DNA of 20,529 nt, taken from contig CAZGYJ010000037.1 of NCBI GenBank assembly GCA_964530345.1, positions 1 to 20,529 on the forward strand, given 5' to 3'. Each line of letters begins with the position of its first letter. The first letter of the stretch is position 1. A program made the position numbers and the translations under genes. This document shows positions 7,024-13,709 of the stretch, in pieces. Under the pieces are notes generated by a model. The model saw only the letters and a list, made by a program, of their open reading frames with translations, was not told the origin of the DNA and did not search any database. Source of the stretch: JALSJK01 sp964530345. Its GTDB lineage: Bacteria > Pseudomonadota > Gammaproteobacteria > Methylococcales > Methylomonadaceae.

Positions 7024-8109
7024 TTATAAAACTGCTTTTGGATAAGAACCTAATACCTTGACAGTCTCAGCGCGTTGTTTTAATGATTCCAGAACTTTCT
7101 GGATCTGCGGATCCTGAAAATGACCATCAATATCGATAAAAAACACATATTCCCACAATCCTTGCCGAGATGGACGTGATTCAATCCGGTTCATGCTTAT
7201 GCCATATTCTGCAAAAGGCTCTAAAATTTTATAGAGCGCTCCAGGCTGATTACCGGTCGAAATAAGCAAGGAGGTTTTGTCATCTCCAGTGCTGTTGGCA
7301 ATTTGTGACCCGATAATTAAAAACCTCGTGGTGTTGTCATTTTCATCTTCAATATTCTTTTCCAGAATTTTCAGATCGTACAAATCTGCCGCAATTTCGC
7401 CTGCAATTGCAGCCTTATCAGGCTGTTTTGCGGCAAGTTTAGCGGCTTCCGCATTACTGCTAACCGCTGTTAATGGTACATCCGGTATAGTTCGATTTAA
7501 CCATTTTCGGCATTGAGCCAACGATTGCTGATGCGAATAAATTTCCGTGATATCGGCAAGCCGCTCTACCGAGCCAATCAAATTATGGTGAATCCTGATT
7601 TCTACTTCGCCACAAATTTGTAGTGGCGATGTTATAAATCGATCTAAAGTATGGGTAATCACTCCTTCGGTAGAATTTTCAATCGGTACTACACCAAACT
7701 GACATTGGTCATTTTCAACAAGTTTGAAAATATCATCAATTGACGTTGCCGCAATTGTACAGGCAGCATGACCAAAATGTTTATAGGCGGCCTGCTGGGT
7801 AAAGGTGCCTTCCGGTCCCAAAAAGGCTACTTGCAATGGTTTTTCCAAAGCCAAACACGCTGACATCAGCTCCCGAAATAACCTGACTGCAGACTCATCA
7901 TCCAGCGGTCCTTGATTGAGTGCTTTAATTCTTCGTAGTACCAATGCTTCCCGGTCGGGACGATAAAAACAGCCCGTTTCCCCTTCTGCCATTTTGGTCT
8001 TTGCGACATCAATAGCAACGCTGGCTCGTTGATTAATCAACTGCAGAATTTCTTTATCAATCGTATCGATTTTATTTCTTAATTCGGATAAAGGTTCAAC
8101 GGAAGTCAT
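7024..8109 (-). CDS. pheA: Bifunctional chorismate mutase / prephenate dehydratase (P-protein)
   Basis: This protein converts chorismate to prephenate and then to phenylpyruvate. Residues about 5-90 form an all-helical AroQ chorismate mutase (LRNKIDTIDKEILQLINQRA, then the FYRPDREALVLRRI segment). Residues about 92-270 form the dehydratase (VAFLGPEGTFTQQAA, PIENSTEGVI, and the catalytic TTRFLIIG motif). The last part is an ACT regulatory domain with GALYKIL and IESRPSR, the phenylalanine-binding signature, so feedback inhibition by phenylalanine is expected. Length (361) is normal for a P-protein. It starts 12 bases after serC and is followed by hisC. No attenuator-like leader is visible, as expected for a gene inside a long operon. 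Confidence 0.97.
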   Translation of the reverse strand: MTSVEPLSELRNKIDTIDKEILQLINQRASVAIDVAKTKMAEGETGCFYRPDREALVLRRIKALNQGPLDDESAVRLFRELMSACLALEKPLQVAFLGPEGTFTQQAAYKHFGHAACTIAATSIDDIFKLVENDQCQFGVVPIENSTEGVITHTLDRFITSPLQICGEVEIRIHHNLIGSVERLADITEIYSHQQSLAQCRKWLNRTIPDVPLTAVSSNAEAAKLAAKQPDKAAIAGEIAADLYDLKILEKNIEDENDNTTRFLIIGSQIANSTGDDKTSLLISTGNQPGALYKILEPFAEYGISMNRIESRPSRQGLWEYVFFIDIDGHFQDPQIQKVLESLKQRAETVKVLGSYPKAVL

Positions 8110-8121
8110 GATGGCAAGCTA

Positions 8122-9201
8122 TTAATGCGTTCTTTCAAATTCAGCCATAAAGTGAATCAAAGCATCTACACCTTGTTCTGGCATAGCATTATAGATGCTT
8201 GCCCGCATGCCCCCCACAGAACGGTGTCCTTTCAAAGCTTCCAGACCATTAGCTTGGGCTTGTTGTAAAAATTCGGAATCCAATGCTGAATCCTTAAGAA
8301 TAAACGGTATATTCATTCTCGACCGGCATGCTTTATCAACAGGGTTTGAATATAAAGATGATTCATCAATAAACTGATAGAGTTTGTTTGATTTTCTAAT
8401 ATTAATTTTTTCGATGGCAGCTAATCCACCTTGCTTTTTCAACCATTGTAATACCAAGCCTACTAAATACCAATTATAAGTGGCAGGGGTATTCAACATG
8501 GAATCACTGCTGCTTTGCTCTGCATAATCAAACACACTTGGCGTTGCCGCATCGGCATTTCCGACTAAATCTTCTCTGACAATCACCACGGTCACACCAG
8601 CCGGCCCCATATTTTTCTGAGAACCAGCATAAATCAAACCATATTGGTTAATATCGAGAGGCTTTGACAAAATATTGGAAGACATATCAACTACCAGTGG
8701 CAGATCAGTGACTTCTGGCACCTGATGAAATTCAACGCCGTGAATTGTTTCATTGGGCGTATAGTGTAGATAGCCGGCTTGTTGATCAATTTGCCAGCTA
8801 TTAAAATCGGGAATCGAAGTAAAATTATCCGACTCCGAACTGGCAGCAATATTAACGCCACAATATTTCTTCGCTTCTTTAATCGCCTTTTTAGACCAGG
8901 CACCGGTTAAAACATAATTGGCTGTTTTTTTACCTGCCAAAATATTTAGAGGGATCATAGCAAATTGCGCTGTCGCTCCCCCTTGCAAAAATAACACCTT
9001 ATAATTATCGGGAATATTCAGTAATTCAATAAGGTCAGCACTCAATTGCTCAGCAATGGCCAGAAAATGCTTACCCCGATGACTCATTTCCATCACCGAC
9101 ATGCCGGTTTTCTGCCAATCAAGCATTTCTTCGCGTGCTTGCAGTAATACTTCTTCAGGCAACATCGATGGGCCAGCACTAAAATTAAAAATTCGTGACA
9201 T
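8122..9201 (-). CDS. serC: Phosphoserine aminotransferase
   Basis: SerC makes phosphoserine from 3-phosphohydroxypyruvate and also acts in pyridoxal phosphate synthesis (phospho-4-hydroxythreonine). The 359 residues match the family length (E. coli 362). Motifs are FNFSAGPSMLPEEVL at the N-terminus, EMSHRGKHF, FLQGGATAQF, VVDMSSNILS, and the PLP-binding YAGSQKNMGPAG with Lys196. The C-terminal GLEALKGHRSVGGMRAS is the conserved substrate-binding segment. Its ATG shares one base with the gyrA stop (TAATG at 9203-9199), indicating tight translational coupling. The order gyrA-serC-pheA is the conserved head of the supra-operon. Confidence 0.97.
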   Translation of the reverse strand: MSRIFNFSAGPSMLPEEVLLQAREEMLDWQKTGMSVMEMSHRGKHFLAIAEQLSADLIELLNIPDNYKVLFLQGGATAQFAMIPLNILAGKKTANYVLTGAWSKKAIKEAKKYCGVNIAASSESDNFTSIPDFNSWQIDQQAGYLHYTPNETIHGVEFHQVPEVTDLPLVVDMSSNILSKPLDINQYGLIYAGSQKNMGPAGVTVVIVREDLVGNADAATPSVFDYAEQSSSDSMLNTPATYNWYLVGLVLQWLKKQGGLAAIEKINIRKSNKLYQFIDESSLYSNPVDKACRSRMNIPFILKDSALDSEFLQQAQANGLEALKGHRSVGGMRASIYNAMPEQGVDALIHFMAEFERTH

Positions 9202-11789
9202 TAAGATTGTTCTCCTTCTTGGTTTTCTTCAGTTTCACTATTACTATTTTCGGATTCATCATCAAAAAGGCCTGCAATCCGGTCAATTCCGACAACTTTT
9301 TCATTTTTCCCCAAGCGAATTACTTTGACTCCCTGAGTATTTCTGCCAACGATTGAAATCTCATTGACTTTGGTTCTAACCAAAGTACCACCATCGGTAA
9401 TCAACATGATTTCATCGTTATCTGAAACCAGTGCCGCACCGACAACAGCGCCATTTCTTTCTGAGGTCTGTATGGCTATCAAACCCTGGCCGCCCCGTTT
9501 ATGGCGGGTAAATTCCTCAATCCGTGTGCGTTTACCAAAACCGTTCTCGGTAATATTGAGGACCGTTCCTTCCGAGGAAATAATTAGTGCAATAACCTTG
9601 TGGCCTTCCTGTAAACGGATTCCTCGCACGCCAGCCGCCTGACGTCCCATTGATCGAACATCTGATTCATTAAAACACACCGCCTTGCCAGAGCTACTGA
9701 ATAACAATACATCTTGTTTGCCGTCAGTAATAGCCACTCCAACCAAGGTATCATCACCTCTCAGATCAATAGCAATTTTGCCATTGGTTCTTTGCCGCTC
9801 AAATTCTTTTAATGGGGTTTTTTTCACAGTTCCAGCGGCTGTCGCCATAAACACAAACTGGTTATCCGTGTATTCCCGAACGGTCAGCATGGCGTTGATT
9901 TTTTCACCTTTTTCCAGAGGCAATAAATTGACAAAGGGCTTACCCCTTGCGGTTCGACTGGCAATGGGAAGATTAAAAACCTTTAACCAATAAACTTTCC
10001 CGGCGGAAGAAAAGCACAACAGCGTATCGTGACTGTTAGCCACAATTAAGTTATCGATGAAATCTTCTTCTTTGGTAGCCGTTGCGGATTTACCTCTTCC
10101 TCCTCGGCGCTGTGCTTTATAATCGCCTAAAGGTTGCGCTTTTACATAACCTTCGTGCGACATCGTCACGACCATGTCTTCTTCAGTGATTAAGTCTTCG
10201 GCCGATAAATTCAAGTAATCATGAATAATTTCCGTACGTCTGGCATCGGCGTATTCTTCTTTAATTGCTTCCAGTTCCTCATGAATAACAGCCATCAACC
10301 TGACATCACTGCCTAGAATTTCCAGATATTCATCAATTTGCTCGAGCAGGCCTTTATATTCGTTGACAATTTTTTCCTGCTCGAGTCCCGTTAAACGATG
10401 CAGTCTTAATTCAAGAATAGCCTGAGCCTGAGCCTCCGAAAGTCGATAAGCGCCATCCACAATACCAAACTCCGGCGCCAAATCTTCGGGCCTGGAGCGG
10501 GAAGAATCTGCTCGATCCAGCAATGATGCGACCACTCCGACTTCCCAGGTTCTGGCCAACAACCCTGCCTTGGCTTGCGCAGGGTTTTTTGATGACTTAA
10601 TCAATTCAATCATGTCATCAATATTGGCTAGCGCAACCGCCAAACCTTCCAAAACATGGGCTCTTTCGCGAGCTTTGCGCAGATTATAAATGGTTCTGCG
10701 GGTAACAATTTCACGCCGGTGATTGATAAAAGCATCTAAAATTTCTTTTAGATTCATACACCGTGGCCGGCCATCCAGCAATGCAACCATATTAATGCCA
10801 AAATGCGTCTGGAGTTGGGTCTGTTTATAAAGATTATTTAAAATCACTTCCGGAACTTCACCCCGGCGAAGTTCAATAACCATACGCATGCCATCCTTGT
10901 CAGATTCATCACGCAAACCGGAAATTCCTTCCAGCTTGCCATCCTTGACCATCTCGGCAATTTTTTCCAGCAATCTTGCCTTATTCACTTGATAGGGCAA
11001 TTCAGTTGCAATAATGGCTTGCCTGCCGCCATCGCCAAACTCTTCAAAATGACAACGCGCCCGCATATGAATCTTGCCGCGTCCGGTTAAATAAGCATCT
11101 GCGATTCCAGAAGCACCATTGATAAATGCTGCCGTTGGGAAATCCGGGCCGGGTATATATTCCATTAACTGTGGAATGCTTAGCTCAGGATTATCAATCA
11201 GGGCTAGACACGCTGAAACTACTTCAGATAAATTATGGGGTGGAATATTAGTCGCCATACCAACAGCAATACCTGATGAGCCATTAATCAGTAACGTTGG
11301 CACTCTGGTTGGTAATACCGTTGGTTCAGTTTCAGAGTCATCATAATTTGGTGCGAAATCAACGGTTTCTTTATCGAGATCAGCTAAAAGCTCATGAGAG
11401 ATTTTAGCCATACGCACTTCGGTATAACGCATGGCCGCCGGAGAATCACCATCAACAGAACCAAAATTCCCCTGGCCGTCAATCAGCATATAGCGCATGG
11501 AAAAAGGCTGCGCCATCCGGACTATCGTGTCATAAACCGCGGTATCGCCATGAGGATGATATTTACCAATCACATCACCAACAACACGCGCTGATTTTTT
11601 ATAGGGTTTGTTCCAGTCATTTCCCAGCTCACTCATCGCATATAAAACACGCCTGTGAACCGGCTTTAGACCATCTCTAACATCTGGAAGGGCTCGCCCT
11701 ACAATCACGCTCATGGCGTAATCCAGATACGATTGCTGCATCTCGTCTTCGAGATTTACAGGAATGATTTCTTTAGCGAAGTCTGTCAT
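9201..11789 (-). CDS. gyrA: DNA gyrase subunit A
   Basis: GyrA is the DNA-breaking and rejoining subunit of the type II topoisomerase that introduces negative supercoils. The N-terminal half holds the winged-helix domain with the catalytic tyrosine Tyr122 (AAMRYTE). The quinolone-resistance region reads HPHGDTAVYD with Thr83 and Asp87. The C-terminal half is the beta-pinwheel DNA-wrapping domain. The GyrA box QRRGGRGK is present near residue 560. Length is 862 residues (E. coli 875), ending in an acidic tail (FDDESENSNSETEENQEGEQ), as in other gyrases. I use ATG 11789-11787, giving MTDFAKEIIPVN like the family. A TTG one codon upstream is in frame but unlikely. No good ribosome-binding site precedes the ATG. 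A promoter and structured leader lie upstream. Confidence 0.98.
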   Translation of the reverse strand: MTDFAKEIIPVNLEDEMQQSYLDYAMSVIVGRALPDVRDGLKPVHRRVLYAMSELGNDWNKPYKKSARVVGDVIGKYHPHGDTAVYDTIVRMAQPFSMRYMLIDGQGNFGSVDGDSPAAMRYTEVRMAKISHELLADLDKETVDFAPNYDDSETEPTVLPTRVPTLLINGSSGIAVGMATNIPPHNLSEVVSACLALIDNPELSIPQLMEYIPGPDFPTAAFINGASGIADAYLTGRGKIHMRARCHFEEFGDGGRQAIIATELPYQVNKARLLEKIAEMVKDGKLEGISGLRDESDKDGMRMVIELRRGEVPEVILNNLYKQTQLQTHFGINMVALLDGRPRCMNLKEILDAFINHRREIVTRRTIYNLRKARERAHVLEGLAVALANIDDMIELIKSSKNPAQAKAGLLARTWEVGVVASLLDRADSSRSRPEDLAPEFGIVDGAYRLSEAQAQAILELRLHRLTGLEQEKIVNEYKGLLEQIDEYLEILGSDVRLMAVIHEELEAIKEEYADARRTEIIHDYLNLSAEDLITEEDMVVTMSHEGYVKAQPLGDYKAQRRGGRGKSATATKEEDFIDNLIVANSHDTLLCFSSAGKVYWLKVFNLPIASRTARGKPFVNLLPLEKGEKINAMLTVREYTDNQFVFMATAAGTVKKTPLKEFERQRTNGKIAIDLRGDDTLVGVAITDGKQDVLLFSSSGKAVCFNESDVRSMGRQAAGVRGIRLQEGHKVIALIISSEGTVLNITENGFGKRTRIEEFTRHKRGGQGLIAIQTSERNGAVVGAALVSDNDEIMLITDGGTLVRTKVNEISIVGRNTQGVKVIRLGKNEKVVGIDRIAGLFDDESENSNSETEENQEGEQS

Positions 11790-11796
11790 CAAATTG

Positions 11797-11835
11797 TCAT
11801 ATAAATAATGCCGAAAAGGAAAATCTTATCGACAT
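11797..11835 (-). CDS. Possible 12-residue leader peptide upstream of gyrA
   Basis: A short frame, ATG 11835-11833 to TGA 11799-11797, would encode MSIRFSFSALFI. It has a better ribosome-binding site than gyrA itself: AAGGGA at 11846-11841, five bases before the ATG. Its stop codon ends seven bases before the gyrA ATG, which lacks a clear Shine-Dalgarno sequence. This arrangement would allow ribosomes to pass from the leader to gyrA. What is seen is the frame, the site and the spacing. That it is translated is inference, and a frame this short can arise by chance. Confidence 0.3.
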   Translation of the reverse strand: MSIRFSFSALFI

Positions 11836-11843
11836 AAAAATCC

Positions 11844-11892
11844 CTTGAAAATGAATCGTGGATTCAAGAAGCAGCTGGCCGTATTGCCCAGC
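11844..11892 (-). promoter_or_regulatory. Structured 5' leader of gyrA with competing hairpins
   Basis: Within the gyrA leader (minus strand) there is a hairpin TGAATC-cac-GATTCA (arms 11866-11861 and 11857-11852). An upstream hairpin has arms GCTGG/CCAGC (11892-11888 and 11878-11874). The segment CTTGAA (11868-11863), which overlaps the first arm, is also complementary to TTCAAG (11849-11844). That second target overlaps the AAGGGA ribosome-binding site of the small leader frame. The two pairings exclude one another. The complementarity is directly visible. A regulatory switch is speculation. Confidence 0.35.
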
Positions 11893-11906
11893 AACAAAAC
11901 CTGGAA

Positions 11907-11935
11907 ATTATAACAAAATTAGTTATCTAAGTCGA
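11907..11935 (-). promoter_or_regulatory. Sigma-70-type promoter of gyrA
   Basis: On the minus strand, a perfect -10 box TATAAT (11912-11907) lies 17 bases after TCGACT (11935-11930), which matches four of six positions of TTGACA. Transcription would begin near 11900, giving a leader of about 110 bases before the gyrA ATG. This is probably the main promoter of the gyrA-serC-pheA-hisC-tyrA-aroA-cmk-rpsA unit. The -35 box extends to within 13 bases of the hydrolase stop codon. Confidence 0.6.
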
Positions 11936-11948
11936 AACAAACAGAATG

Positions 11949-12671
11949 TTAATCAGAGAAAACTTCGTCAAGAAAATTCTTCATCGCAATCCATGAGCGT
12001 CGATCGGCATCTGGCTGATAAACCGTCCCAAATGACGGATCATTAGCGACAGGATTAGTAAAAGCATGCATGGTATTGCCATAAATATGCATTTGCCAGT
12101 CAGCACCAGCTTTAGTTAGCTCATTCTGAAAAGCAAGTACCTGTTCTGGTGGTCCCATGGGGTCATCATGTCCGTGCAAAGCCAGTATCCTGGCCTTGAT
12201 TTGGTTATTGCTAATATTTTCAGCCGCCGCTAGCAAGCCATGAAAGCTAACCACGCCTCTAATATCTGCGCCGGATCGAGCCAGATCTAGCACACATAGA
12301 CCGCCAAAACAAAAACCAATTGCAGCAATTTTATTATCATCAACCCAGGGCAATAATTTGACCGCATTCAATGCTGCGTAAATTCGTTTGCGCAGCATTT
12401 TCCTGTCCTCCATGAACGGTTGCATTAATTTTGCATTTTCTTCAACACTGGAACCTAAAACACCCTTTCCATACATATCTACGGCAAAACCAACATATCC
12501 CAGTTCAGCCATTTTTGTTGCCTTGTCAGCAACAAAATTATCACGCCCACCCCAGGCATGATTAATCAATACCGCAGGCCTTCTTCCTTCATGCGCATCA
12601 TCATAGGCAAAAAAAGCTTCCAAATGCACATCATCATCCAGATAACCGACTGTATTTGATATGATTGACAT
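11949..12671 (-). CDS. Dienelactone hydrolase family protein
   Basis: An alpha/beta hydrolase of the dienelactone hydrolase (DLH) family, 240 residues, with no signal peptide, so probably cytosolic. The nucleophile elbow GFCFGG places Cys121 at the active site. Asp170 in HGHDDP and His202 in YGNTMHAF complete the Cys-Asp-His triad. The early NHAWGGRDNF segment is the usual oxyanion-side motif of the family. Classical DLH opens dienelactone in chlorocatechol breakdown, but most genomic copies in non-degraders have unknown substrates, and no catechol genes are nearby. It is the last gene of a three-gene unit, eight bases after the Dabb-domain gene. A true function cannot be read from the sequence. 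Family assignment is firm. Confidence 0.88.
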   Translation of the reverse strand: MSIISNTVGYLDDDVHLEAFFAYDDAHEGRRPAVLINHAWGGRDNFVADKATKMAELGYVGFAVDMYGKGVLGSSVEENAKLMQPFMEDRKMLRKRIYAALNAVKLLPWVDDNKIAAIGFCFGGLCVLDLARSGADIRGVVSFHGLLAAAENISNNQIKARILALHGHDDPMGPPEQVLAFQNELTKAGADWQMHIYGNTMHAFTNPVANDPSFGTVYQPDADRRSWIAMKNFLDEVFSD

Positions 12672-12679
12672 AAACAGAC

Positions 12680-13078
12680 CTATTGACCCGCAAAATCATA
12701 TATAACCACCCGATTAATCATCGGTTTTAGCTTTTGATGAATAATCTCCTTATGGCGAGGATGGTCAAGATAGGCTTGCAAGGCTTTTTTGTTTTTAAAT
12801 GTTGCGGTGACAGCAACATCAAAAGTATCATCCACGACTTGCCGCTCACTTGCCATAACCTCGCCCACATGGCGATACATAATGCCCGGCAAATCATTGA
12901 GCTGCTTGCTGATTGAAATAAATTGCTGGCGCATCGCCTTGTTGCCCGGTTTTTTCAACCAAACCAAGACCACATGCGTCACTGTTTGCTGCTTGACTTC
13001 CGCATAGCTACTGATAGGAAAAGACAAACTGATTAGAAATACTACAATCAGGCCAAAAGTAGTCGTTTTTTTCATCAT
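12680..13078 (-). CDS. Exported Dabb (stress-responsive alpha/beta barrel) domain protein
   Basis: A 132-residue protein with a clear N-terminal signal peptide: basic start MMKK, hydrophobic core of about FGLIVVFLISLSFPI, probable cleavage after SSYA (about residue 26). The mature part reads as one Dabb domain (ferredoxin-like dimeric alpha/beta barrel): VTHVVLVWLKKPG at the start, DVAVTATFKNKKALQAYLDHPRHKEI in the middle and VVIYDFAG at the end. Dabb proteins include plant stress proteins and some small-molecule enzymes. Most bacterial members have no known role. An exported version is less usual than a cytosolic one. Its start overlaps the phosphatase stop by four bases (13075-13078). Confidence 0.8.
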   Translation of the reverse strand: MMKKTTTFGLIVVFLISLSFPISSYAEVKQQTVTHVVLVWLKKPGNKAMRQQFISISKQLNDLPGIMYRHVGEVMASERQVVDDTFDVAVTATFKNKKALQAYLDHPRHKEIIHQKLKPMINRVVIYDFAGQ

Positions 13079-13557
13079 AGCTCTCCATTTTGTTTCAAAG
13101 TATTGACAAAGCCTTTCGCTGCTTCTTCCACCAAATCCAGAACCGTTTCAAAGCCATATCGTCCGCCATAATAAGGATCAGGCACTTCTCTTGTTTCCAG
13201 ATGCGGCGCATAGTCCATAAAATATTTGATTTTATACTGATGCTGTTCAGGACAAGCTTCGGTCAATATTGAAAAATTATCCTGATCCATAGCCAATATA
13301 TAGTGATAATCTTCAAAATCACCAACAACAACCTTTCTGGCTTTAAGATGTTTTAACTTAACATCCCTGGCCTGCGCCGCCTTTTGCGCCCGCAAATCAG
13401 GCGCCTCACCTTCATGATAAGCGTGTGTGCCGGCCGAATCAATTTCAAACCGATCCTCCAAACCTTGTTCTTCAATTAATTTAACGAAAACCCCTTCCGC
13501 CGTTGGGGAGCGGCAAATATTACCCATACAAACAAATAAAACTTTTATTTTTTCCAT
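13075..13557 (-). CDS. Low-molecular-weight protein tyrosine phosphatase
   Basis: A 160-residue cytosolic phosphatase of the LMW-PTP family. The P-loop is VCMGNICRSPTAEG, with nucleophile Cys10 and Arg16 in the C-x5-R pattern directly after the first strand. The general acid is Asp127 in DPYYGG. Length and motif order match the family fully. In bacteria these enzymes often partner tyrosine kinases in capsule or exopolysaccharide control (Wzb, Ptp), but no kinase or polysaccharide gene is nearby. The eukaryote-like MGNICRSPTAEGVF form is also common in stand-alone bacterial copies whose targets are unknown. It is the first gene of a unit with the Dabb protein and hydrolase. The start ATG 13557-13555 has no evident ribosome-binding site. 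The divergent 152-base gap to the chemoreceptor gene must hold its promoter. Confidence 0.92.
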   Translation of the reverse strand: MEKIKVLFVCMGNICRSPTAEGVFVKLIEEQGLEDRFEIDSAGTHAYHEGEAPDLRAQKAAQARDVKLKHLKARKVVVGDFEDYHYILAMDQDNFSILTEACPEQHQYKIKYFMDYAPHLETREVPDPYYGGRYGFETVLDLVEEAAKGFVNTLKQNGEL

Positions 13558-13709
13558 TAATTAAGACGTACTCTGTGTGAAAAATCGAGAAATCAGTTTA
13601 TTAAGCTTCAAAACTCAAAAAACTAGACTAATCTTCTTATTATTGAACAGATTTATCTTAAAAACAAACTGCATCAAAAATACTTCCCATTCGGAAGGAG
13701 AGACTTGAA
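13558..13709. other. Divergent intergenic region between the phosphatase and chemoreceptor genes
   Basis: This 152-base AT-rich gap must carry promoters for both directions. On the plus strand there is a strong ribosome-binding site, GGAAGGAG (13693-13700), nine bases before the chemoreceptor ATG. I found no convincing sigma-70 pair and no sigma-28 (flagellar) consensus in either direction. Confidence 0.5.
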
